DNA of 6,441 nt from NCBI GenBank assembly GCA_947175005.1, contig CAMWLD010000134.1, positions 1 to 6,441 of the forward strand, given 5' to 3'. Source of the stretch: an uncultured Ruminococcus sp. (GTDB taxonomy: Bacteria > Bacillota > Clostridia > Oscillospirales > Ruminococcaceae). Both the position numbers and the translations under genes were made by a program. The notes under the pieces are model-generated. The model searched no databases. It was not told the origin of the DNA and worked only from the letters and a program-made list of their open reading frames with translations. Positions 1-4,942 of the stretch are shown in pieces (within the stretch, counting starts at the first letter, position 1; every line of letters begins with the position of its first letter).

Positions 1-55
1 CCCCTCCCCTCTCTTTGGGTGTCCCCCTTTGCATCATCACTTGCAGTTGCCAGCC

Positions 56-132
56 AACCCACGTATTTCACGAACAAAGTCACATTTCATTTGACAGGCA
101 AGTCACATTACCCAACAAACCAACGCATTTCA
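56..132. repeat. Two interleaved pairs of short direct repeats
   Basis: A 15-bp imperfect repeat, AACCMACGYATTTCA, occurs at 56-70 and 118-132 (13 of 15 identical, 62-bp offset). Inside that interval the 10-mer AAGTCACATT occurs exactly twice, at 77-86 and 100-109 (23-bp offset). No terminal inverted repeat or transposase accompanies them. They could be remnants of a short intergenic repeat unit or binding half-sites. Function is unknown. Confidence 0.5.
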
Positions 133-151
133 ATAATACAAATAGCCCTCT

Positions 152-192
152 CCCCGGCGTTTGAGGGGAATCACAGCCCCGTGGCGTTTGAG
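152..192 (+). repeat. Direct repeat of GGCGTTTGAG just upstream of ttcA
   Basis: GGCGTTTGAG occurs at 156-165 and again at 183-192, a 27-bp offset. Each copy is preceded by CCCC (152-155 directly, 177-180 with a GT in between). Around the first copy, TCCCC (151-155) and GGGGA (165-169) can pair as a 5-bp stem with a 9-nt loop. The second copy ends about 20 bp before the ttcA ribosome binding site. This may be a regulatory site or part of a degenerate repeat. I do not recognise it. Confidence 0.45.
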
Positions 193-228
193 CGTAAATT
201 TTTAATCCCAAATGGAGTGAATTAATAA

Positions 229-1056
229 ATGAAGATCATTGAGACCCGACCCGGCAAAATAAGCCTGTCCGCCGAAAACAGCCTGCGCAAGGAATTTCAC
301 GGGAAGCTATTGTCTCCGTTCAATAAGGCAGTAAAGGACTACCGTCTTATCTCCCCCGGAGATAAAATTGCAGTGTGCATTTCGGGCGGCAAGGACTCTA
401 TGCTTATGGCAAAGCTGCTGGAGGAATATGCCTTGCGGGGTGGCAATATCACCCTCGAATATATATCCCTCGACCCCGGCTATAACACCGAAAACGCCCT
501 TGCCGTAGAGGAAAATGCACAAAAGCTGAATATCCCACTGAAGATATATCCTGCGGAGATTTTCAGCTTTGTGAATACCCTGAAAGGCAGTCCTTGCTTT
601 ATGTGCGCCAAGATCAGACGGGGCAGTCTTTATGCACGCGCAAAGGAACTGGGCTGCAATAAAATAGCCCTCGGCCAGCATTACGACGATATTATAGAAA
701 CCATTCTCATGAGTATGATCTACGGCGGGCAGGTTCAGACTATGATGCCAAGAGTGCACAGCGCTAACTTTCCCGGAATGGAAATTATCCGCCCCCTTTA
801 CTTTGTCCGTGAGGAAAATATTATCCGCTGGGCAGAGGCAAACGGGCTTTCTTTCATAAAATGCGCCTGCCGTTTTACCGCAGGGGACGAGCCGGGTACG
901 CGCCAAAAAGTAAAGCAGCTTATATCGGAGCTGAAAAACGAAAATCCGCAGATAGAGAGCAATATTTTCCGCAGCGTGCATAACGTTAAGCTTTCCGAGC
1001 TTATGTCCTACAAGGATCTTGACGGAGAAGTGCACAGCTTTCTGGAAAGATTCTGA
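229..1056 (+). CDS. ttcA: TtcA-family tRNA 2-thiocytidine biosynthesis protein (PP-loop ATPase)
   Basis: Predicted cytoplasmic enzyme that adenylates a tRNA base and replaces its oxygen with sulfur. In characterised TtcA the target is cytidine 32 and a [4Fe-4S] cluster is used. The 275-residue product has the PP-loop ATP-binding motif SGGKDS at residues 52-57. It has a CxxC motif followed by a basic stretch at 123-131 (C123, C126, then KIRRG) and the family-typical GQHYDDIIETILM at 149-161. The second cysteine motif is CAC (C212, C214) where proteobacterial TtcA has CxxC. Three cysteines suffice for the cluster in E. coli TtcA, so the enzyme may still be complete. The ATG at 229 is preceded by GGAG at 214-217, an 11-nt spacing that is slightly long. 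No close partner gene follows, and no clear T-run terminator is seen after the stop. The family call is firm; the exact tRNA target is inferred. Confidence 0.87.
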   Translation: MKIIETRPGKISLSAENSLRKEFHGKLLSPFNKAVKDYRLISPGDKIAVCISGGKDSMLMAKLLEEYALRGGNITLEYISLDPGYNTENALAVEENAQKLNIPLKIYPAEIFSFVNTLKGSPCFMCAKIRRGSLYARAKELGCNKIALGQHYDDIIETILMSMIYGGQVQTMMPRVHSANFPGMEIIRPLYFVREENIIRWAEANGLSFIKCACRFTAGDEPGTRQKVKQLISELKNENPQIESNIFRSVHNVKLSELMSYKDLDGEVHSFLERF

Positions 1057-1263
1057 ACGGCTTGGCCGCCGCAGTATAAAATAAGCCCTGGCGGAAATAA
1101 TAATTGTCGACCGACAGCGGTCATTTGATAAACTATTCAAAAAATCATACGGAAATGCAGCTTAAAAATATTGCTGATTTAAAATGTTAAACCGATATAT
1201 TATATCTGCCCATATGCCGTTAATTGTATAATTTGTTATTATTTTTGACAAAATCCGCTAAAA

Positions 1264-1328
1264 TTAACTCTCTTTACAAGCCTGTTAAGCGACAATTAAG
1301 CCAAAATTAACAGTATTTTAACTATAAT
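1264..1328 (+). promoter_or_regulatory. Phased TTAA-type hexamer array running into a TATAAT (Pho-box-like)
   Basis: Hexamers TTACAA (1274), TTAAGC (1285), TTAAGC (1296), TTAACA (1307) and TTAACT (1318) begin at exactly 11-bp intervals, each separated by 5 bp. A further TTAACT starts at 1264, 10 bp before the first. A consensus TATAAT lies at 1323-1328, 10 bp after the end of TTAACA, and has no good -35 at 17 bp (GCCAAA), as expected of an activator-dependent promoter. Four TTAACA-like direct repeats with about 5-bp spacing is the published form of PhoP boxes in Bacillus. Assignment to a PhoP/PhoB-type regulator is inference, and TTAA is common by chance in AT-rich DNA. Confidence 0.4.
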
Positions 1329-1353
1329 GTTTAAAAAATATAGACATTTTTGC

Positions 1354-1382
1354 TTGACTTTTTTTCGACATTGTGGTAACAT
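1354..1382 (+). promoter_or_regulatory. Predicted sigma-A promoter of birA
   Basis: TTGACT (1354-1359) is separated by exactly 17 bp from TAACAT (1377-1382), which is preceded by TGG, an extended -10 element. Transcription would begin near 1389 and give a leader of about 147 nt before the birA start. The -10 hexamer deviates from TATAAT, so strength is uncertain. Confidence 0.55.
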
Positions 1383-1416
1383 TTTTATTAAGAAGAGTTT
1401 TTCATAATTTTACTAA

Positions 1417-1446
1417 CGGGATCAAGAGACCGTCGGCGGTTACCCG
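1417..1446 (+). promoter_or_regulatory. Compact two-stem structure in the birA leader
   Basis: CGGG (1417-1420) can pair with CCCG (1443-1446). Within it ACCG (1429-1432) pairs with CGGT (1437-1440) around a TCGG loop. The single-stranded joiner between the stems on the 5' side is A-rich (1421-1428), and on the 3' side it is only TA. The structure lies in the predicted birA leader. I do not recognise it as a known riboswitch class, and the stems are short, so it may be coincidental. Confidence 0.3.
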
Positions 1447-1535
1447 GCAGCTTTTGGAAATTTCATATACAGGAAGTCAAAGGGTCAGTACCGATGTGCA
1501 CAAGCTTTTTTAATGACGAAAGGACAGGTGGTATA

Positions 1536-2534
1536 ATGCCGTTAAAGGACAAAGTACTCGGAATACTTGAGGATAACCGTGGAAAGAGTGTTTCCGGAAA
1601 TAAGATTGCTGCGTCCCTTGGCATGACAAGGAGCGCCATCTGGAAGGCTGTAAAGCAGCTTCGTGAAGAGGGATACACTATCACCGCTGTTACCAACAGA
1701 GGCTATTGCCTCACCAGCGAGAATGATATTTTAAATGAGCCGTCCATAATCTCCTATCTGCGGACAGAGGAGCTTGGGCGCAAAATGGACATTTTCAAGA
1801 CTGTGGACTCCACCAACAGCTTTGCCAAAAGCCTGGCGCAGCTGGGTGCGGTGCACGGGCATACGGTCATTGCCGAGCAGCAGACAGCAGGCAAGGGCAG
1901 GCAAGGCAAGCGCTTTCATTCGCCCGTTAATCAGGGGCTGTATTTAAGCGTTATCGTCCGTCCGAAGCTGTCGCTGGAGTATGCGCTGATGATAACTGCC
2001 TGCGCTGCGGTTTCCGTGGCAAGAGCCATTGAGGCGGTCAGCGGACTTGAATGCAAGATCAAATGGGTCAACGATATTTATGCAGGCGGCAAGAAGCTTT
2101 GCGGTATTCTCACGGAAGCGTCTGTGGGCATAGAGCAAGGCGGGCTTGATTATGCGGTCATAGGCGTGGGTGTAAATGTGAGCAATACTGTTTTCCCCAA
2201 GGAGCTGGAGGGCATTGCCACAAGCATAAGAGCCGAAACGGATAAATCCGTAAGCCGCAGCAAGCTGGCAGCGGAGATACTCAACAGCTTGGAGTATCAT
2301 TTGGGTCGGATAACCAATGAGGACTTTATGGAGGAATACCGCAGGCGTTCGATACTGACAGGCAAGCGGATAACCGTGATACAGGAGGACAGGCGTGAAA
2401 ACGTGGTCTGCACGGGCATAGACGATATGGGCAAGCTGCTGATACGCCGTGACGACGGCAGCGAAGAGGCGCTTTCCAGCGGTTCGGTGCTTATGGAGGG
2501 CGAGCCCGAGCCTGTAGTTGAGGTAGAAGAATAG
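1536..2534 (+). CDS. birA: Bifunctional biotin--[acetyl-CoA-carboxylase] ligase / biotin operon repressor
   Basis: BirA makes biotinyl-5'-AMP and transfers biotin to a lysine of carboxylase carrier proteins such as AccB. With an N-terminal helix-turn-helix it also represses biotin genes. In this 332-residue protein the winged helix covers about residues 5-60. The catalytic domain follows with DSTN (91-94), the biotinyl-AMP loop GKGRQGKRFHSP (119-130), KWVND (176-180, the KWPND equivalent), GGKKLCGIL (184-192) and IGVGVNV (209-215). A small C-terminal SH3-like domain covers about 285-320, and the tail is acidic. I chose the ATG at 1536 because homology starts there and AGGTGG (1526-1531) lies 4 nt upstream, with AGGA further back. 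An in-frame ATG at 1494 would add 14 residues and has AAAGGG 9 nt upstream, so it cannot be excluded. No biotin synthesis or carboxylase gene is adjacent. A strong terminator begins 9 bp after the stop. Confidence 0.95.
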   Translation: MPLKDKVLGILEDNRGKSVSGNKIAASLGMTRSAIWKAVKQLREEGYTITAVTNRGYCLTSENDILNEPSIISYLRTEELGRKMDIFKTVDSTNSFAKSLAQLGAVHGHTVIAEQQTAGKGRQGKRFHSPVNQGLYLSVIVRPKLSLEYALMITACAAVSVARAIEAVSGLECKIKWVNDIYAGGKKLCGILTEASVGIEQGGLDYAVIGVGVNVSNTVFPKELEGIATSIRAETDKSVSRSKLAAEILNSLEYHLGRITNEDFMEEYRRRSILTGKRITVIQEDRRENVVCTGIDDMGKLLIRRDDGSEEALSSGSVLMEGEPEPVVEVEE

Positions 2535-2543
2535 AGATTAGAC

Positions 2544-2604
2544 AGAGGCTATAGCTTTGTAATTTCACCGACAGGTGAAGCCTTACAAGCTATAGCCTCT
2601 TTTT
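2544..2604 (+). terminator. Intrinsic terminator of birA with nested hairpin
   Basis: The outer stem pairs 2544-2562 with 2583-2600: 18 base pairs, AGAGGCTATAGCTT at its base, and one bulged T (2558). The apical part contains a second perfect 6-bp hairpin, TTCACC-GACA-GGTGAA (2564-2579). The stem is followed directly by TTTTT (2600-2604), a classical rho-independent terminator for the birA strand. On the opposite strand no T-run follows the stem, so it is not an obvious ridA terminator, although it may still block read-through. Confidence 0.92.
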
Positions 2605-2637
2605 AAAAATATTTGTTGAAATGCACTGTACTGATCT

Positions 2638-3015
2638 TTAGTTTACGGAAGCGATTACTTCGATCTCCGCAAGTACATCCTTGGGCAGCCTTGCGACCTC
2701 CACGCAGGAACGGGCGGGTTTGCTTGTGAAATATCCGCCGTAAATTTCGTTGAATTTTGCAAAGTCGTTCATATCCGCCAAAAAGCAGGTGGTCTTGATA
2801 ACGTCGTCAAAGGTGCAGCCCGCTTCGGCAAGCACCGCTTTGAGATTTTCGCAGATCTGACGGGTCTGCCCTTCAATGTCTGCCGCCTCCACATTTCCCG
2901 AGGCGGGGTTTATGGCTATCTGCCCCGAGGTGAACAGCAGGCTGCCGCATTTTACTGCCTGGGAATAAGGGCCTATGGCGTCGGGGGCGTTTTTGGTGTA
3001 GATCTTTTCGGACAT
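2638..3015 (-). CDS. ridA: RidA family reactive intermediate/imine deaminase
   Basis: RidA hydrolyses reactive 2-aminoacrylate and related enamine/imine intermediates released by PLP-dependent dehydratases, protecting other PLP enzymes. The 125-residue product has the usual family length. It carries GPYSQA at 15-20, SGQIAINP at 30-37 and the signature PARSCVEVARLP at 100-111, with the substrate-carboxylate-binding arginine R102, the nearby C104 and the acidic residue E117 in AEIEVIA. The active form in the family is a trimer in the cytosol. The ATG (complement of 3013-3015) is preceded by AAGGAAG 8 nt upstream (3024-3030). The gene is transcribed alone, convergent with birA and divergent from tmcAL. 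A good promoter lies about 90 bp upstream. The family assignment is firm; subgroup and substrate are inferred. Confidence 0.95.
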   Translation of the reverse strand: MSEKIYTKNAPDAIGPYSQAVKCGSLLFTSGQIAINPASGNVEAADIEGQTRQICENLKAVLAEAGCTFDDVIKTTCFLADMNDFAKFNEIYGGYFTSKPARSCVEVARLPKDVLAEIEVIASVN

Positions 3016-3105
3016 GGTAAAAACTTCCTTTCGGGTTTATTTTGGGGTAATTTTGCGGAAAATTCATTCGGATATTTCCGTCAGAAATTACCTTGTGTTA
3101 ATATG

Positions 3106-3134
3106 ATTATATCACGGTTCGGGAGAAAAATCAA
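3106..3134 (-). promoter_or_regulatory. Predicted sigma-A promoter of ridA
   Basis: Read on the minus strand, TTGATT (3134-3129) is followed after exactly 17 bp by TATAAT (3111-3106). The -10 is preceded by TGA, an extended -10. Transcription would start near 3099, giving a leader of about 84 nt. That leader contains a CGGA-TATT-TCCG hairpin (3069-3080). Confidence 0.75.
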
Positions 3135-3172
3135 GAGGAATCTCACATAAAATATCCGCACTTTTCACGGTG

Positions 3173-3203
3173 TATATCCGAATCAGGTTTTCGGTGGAAT
3201 ATA
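3173..3203. repeat. Imperfect dyad between the divergent ridA and tmcAL promoters
   Basis: TATAT-CCGAA (3173-3182) mirrors TTCGG (3190-3194) and ATATA (3199-3203), with a 7-bp centre and a 4-bp asymmetric insertion TGGA (3195-3198). It lies upstream of both predicted promoters and outside both predicted transcripts, with no T-run after it, so a protein-binding site is more likely than an RNA hairpin. No known operator is recognised. Confidence 0.35.
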
Positions 3204-3240
3204 TGCGTCAAACTTATATTGATAAATTTACAAATTATAC

Positions 3241-3269
3241 TTGCAAATCCTGCGAATATATGGTATAAT
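3241..3269 (+). promoter_or_regulatory. Predicted sigma-A promoter of the tmcAL operon
   Basis: TTGCAA (3241-3246) is followed after exactly 17 bp by a consensus TATAAT (3264-3269) preceded by TGG, an extended -10. Transcription would start near 3276, giving a leader of about 78 nt. It probably drives tmcAL, the DUF896 gene, the GNAT gene and nspC, since no better promoter is seen between those genes. Confidence 0.75.
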
Positions 3270-3353
3270 AATAACATATTGCTGTGTAATTGCAAAAACA
3301 GGCAGAAAATGTTAAGAAAAAATGCCCGAAAAAGAAAGGAATGTTTATAAATT

Positions 3354-4748
3354 ATGAAAACATACGGAATTATCTGTGAATACAATCCGTTCCACAACGG
3401 CCATATCCACCAGATCGAAGAGACCCGCAAGCAGACGGGGGCTACTCACATTGTGGCAATAATGAGCGGAAACTTTGTTCAGAGGGGCGAGCCTGCGCTT
3501 ATTGACAAGTTCAAGAGAGCGGAGATCGCCGTTAAAAACGGTGTCGATCTTGTTATTGAAATGCCCGTGCAGTACAGTCTTTCCAGTGCGGAGTTTTTCG
3601 CAAGGAGCGGCATTATGATGCTGGGTTCGCTGCGGTGCGTGGACGGCGTTTCCTTTGGCAGCGAATGCGGCAGCATTGAGGAGCTGCAAAAGTGCGCCGA
3701 CGCTGTTATGACTGTGTCTACCCAGGAAAATCTGAAGCCCCTTATTTCTCAGGGAATGAGCTATCCCCAGGCTGTGCAGCAGCTGGTAAGCCTTAACTAT
3801 GGGCCTATGGTAGGGGATATTCTGAACAGTCCCAACAATATTTTGGCGGTGGAATATCTCAAATCATTGAAGCTTTTGGAGCTGAATAAAATTTCTCCCT
3901 TTACCGTAAAGCGTGAGGGAGCGGAGCATGACAGCGACAAGCCCTCGGGAAATATTGCCAGCGGCGAATATATCCGCAGGCTTATTGACGACGGCGAGGA
4001 CTTTTCGCCTTATGTGCCGGGGGAGACTCTTGACACGGTCAACGATTTTGACGATAAGGACAGCCTTTGCTGGTTTGAAAATCTGGAGAGGATAATTCTC
4101 TTTAAACTGCGCACCATGACGCCTCCGGAAATGGCAAATCTGCCCGATATGGATCAGGGGCTGCTTAACAGAATATTCCAGGCTTCCCGTGTGGCGGTTT
4201 CATTGGAGGATCTGCTGGATAAGATAAAGACCAAGGCTTACACCATGGCAAGAATAAAGAGGATTCTTTGCAGCTGCCTTATAGGGTCACGTGGTGAGGA
4301 CTTGCGCGTTCCCCCTGTGTTCGGGAGAATTCTTGCGCTTAATGACAGAGGCGCAGAGATCCTTAAAATGGCAGGCTCGCTGCCCGAGGATAAACTGTCC
4401 ATTCCTTTCAGCTCATCTTTGAGAGATTTTGTGGAGCAGGCGGAGGAGCTTAACAAGCAGGGAAATAAAAACGCTCATCAAAGAATAATGCGGTCGGTAA
4501 CTTTGGCGGATATTTCGGGAAATATTTACGGACTTGCCTCCAGAGAGATCCGTCCCTGCGGTATTGATTTCACTTCTAAGATATTCTTTGACAAGCTTGA
4601 CGGCTTTGTTTCCGAGCTGCCCGAGGACCTTGAAACAACCGCCCACACGGGAACTGCCGAGGAAGTAAGGAAAGCCCGTGAGGAGGACGCTAAAAAGCGT
4701 GAGGCGGCAAAATCGGATGATAAAAAGGACGACGGTGACAAAGAATGA
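3354..4748 (+). CDS. tmcAL: tRNA(Met) cytidine acetate ligase (TmcAL, YlbM family)
   Basis: TmcAL activates acetate with ATP and transfers it to the wobble cytidine (C34) of elongator tRNA-Met, making N4-acetylcytidine. The 464-residue product starts with the nucleotidyltransferase ATP-binding signature NPFHNGH (11-17). MSGNFVQRGEPAL (37-49), KRAEIAVKNGVDLVIEMP (54-71) and LNSPNNILAVEYL (157-169) follow, then a helical C-terminal part with KTKAYTMARIKRIL (292-305). The ATG at 3354 matches the family N-terminus. AAAGGA (3335-3340) sits 13 nt upstream, which is long, but the nearer ATG at 3341 is out of frame and stops after 12 codons. The protein is longer than Bacillus TmcAL (about 415 residues); the excess is mainly a K/E/D/A-rich tail from about residue 430. 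It is the first gene of a four-gene block and overlaps the next gene by 4 nt (ATGA). Confidence 0.93.
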   Translation: MKTYGIICEYNPFHNGHIHQIEETRKQTGATHIVAIMSGNFVQRGEPALIDKFKRAEIAVKNGVDLVIEMPVQYSLSSAEFFARSGIMMLGSLRCVDGVSFGSECGSIEELQKCADAVMTVSTQENLKPLISQGMSYPQAVQQLVSLNYGPMVGDILNSPNNILAVEYLKSLKLLELNKISPFTVKREGAEHDSDKPSGNIASGEYIRRLIDDGEDFSPYVPGETLDTVNDFDDKDSLCWFENLERIILFKLRTMTPPEMANLPDMDQGLLNRIFQASRVAVSLEDLLDKIKTKAYTMARIKRILCSCLIGSRGEDLRVPPVFGRILALNDRGAEILKMAGSLPEDKLSIPFSSSLRDFVEQAEELNKQGNKNAHQRIMRSVTLADISGNIYGLASREIRPCGIDFTSKIFFDKLDGFVSELPEDLETTAHTGTAEEVRKAREEDAKKREAAKSDDKKDDGDKE

Positions 4749-4921
4749 CCGAGGAAAAAATCAGCCGTATCAATGAGCTGTACCGCAAGTCAAAATCCCC
4801 CGAGGGGCTGACGGAGGCGGAAAAAGCCGAGCAGGAAAAGCTGCGCACCGAGTTCAGACAGGGTGTAAAAGCCAATCTGGAGGGTCAGCTTAAAAATATT
4901 GAGATCGTCGACAAGGGTTAG
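4745..4921 (+). CDS. DUF896 (YnzC-like) small protein
   Basis: A 58-residue cytoplasmic protein of unknown function. Its pattern is typical of the DUF896/YnzC family: an N-terminal helix with ISRINELYRKSK (6-17), a linker with GLT, a second highly charged helix TEAEKAEQEKLRTEFRQGV (23-41), and a C-terminal segment ending NIEIVDKG. Both helices are amphipathic and could form a two-helix hairpin. Its start codon overlaps the tmcAL stop (ATGA, 4745-4748), which suggests translational coupling. A possible ribosome binding site lies within the tmcAL tail. The last codons and the stop are tandemly duplicated just downstream. The family is recognised from sequence; the function cannot be stated. Confidence 0.88.
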   Translation: MTEEKISRINELYRKSKSPEGLTEAEKAEQEKLRTEFRQGVKANLEGQLKNIEIVDKG

Positions 4922-4942
4922 TTTGTCGACAAGGAGTAGCTT
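4907..4942 (+). repeat. 18-bp tandem duplication spanning the DUF896 stop and the GNAT ribosome binding site
   Basis: Unit 1 (4907-4924) begins GTCGACAAGGGTTAG and unit 2 (4925-4942) begins GTCGACAAGGAGTAG. Over 18 bp they agree at 15 positions. Unit 1 encodes the last four DUF896 codons and the stop. Unit 2 stays in the same frame with its own TAG and contains AAGGAG (4931-4936), which lies 6 nt before the GTG start of the next gene. Confidence 0.85.

Larger units (their letters stand above)
1..228. other. Upstream non-coding region, no gene called
   Basis: This stretch begins pyrimidine-rich (runs of C and CT in the first 30 bases) and turns AT-rich towards the ttcA start. One frame stays open from about position 1 to a TAA at 223-225. 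It has no ribosome binding site near its GTG at 19, and its product is low in recognisable motifs, so I do not call it a gene. A TTGACA at 91-96 has no -10 box at 16-18 bp, so I see no convincing promoter for ttcA. Three pairs of short direct repeats are present and are listed separately. The region could be a degenerate intergenic repeat or the tail of an element lying outside the window. Confidence 0.55.
1057..1535. other. 479-bp AT-rich intergenic and regulatory region before birA
   Basis: No credible gene is seen on either strand here. Just after the ttcA stop there is a small CGGC/GCCG hairpin (1058-1068). A perfect 5-bp hairpin follows, GACCG-ACAG-CGGTC, at 1109-1122. Neither is followed by a T-run, so intrinsic termination of ttcA is not evident. 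Positions about 1150-1410 are strongly AT-rich and contain the phased TTAA array and the birA promoter described separately. Positions 1383-1535 form the predicted birA leader. Confidence 0.6.

Noticed and set aside
19..225. Open frame of 68 codons with a GTG start before ttcA
   Set aside because: There is no ribosome binding site upstream of the GTG, composition is repeat-rich and pyrimidine-biased, and no motif is recognisable. The frame is open from the window edge by composition.
1058..1094. Hairpins after ttcA as its terminator (CGGC/GCCG and CCGCC/GGCGG)
   Set aside because: The stems are short or have a 19-nt loop, and no T-run follows on the plus strand.
307..1140. Long open frame of 277 codons on the minus strand opposite ttcA
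   Set aside because: It lies almost wholly antisense to the clearly homologous ttcA, shows no domain, and is explained by codon-usage shadowing of the plus-strand gene.
1245..1250. Perfect TTGACA -35 box
   Set aside because: No -10-like hexamer occurs 16-18 bp downstream (CTCTCT there). The same applies to TTGACA at 91-96.
1496..1511. Possible attenuator: T-run TTTTTT before birA
   Set aside because: No stable stem ends at the T-run; only the self-complementary TGTGCACA and a distant GCTT could pair.
1494..1535. Upstream in-frame ATG giving BirA 14 more residues
   Set aside because: Family homology starts at the ATG at 1536, which has a close AGGTGG. The upstream start has a plausible AAAGGG, so it remains an alternative but not the preferred one.
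3341..3379. 12-codon upstream ORF overlapping the tmcAL start
   Set aside because: The AAAGGA directly abuts its ATG, too close for initiation. It fits the tmcAL start better, though with long spacing.
4413..4875. Several minus-strand open frames under tmcAL and the DUF896 gene
   Set aside because: They are antisense shadows of well-supported genes, with no ribosome binding sites or recognisable domains.
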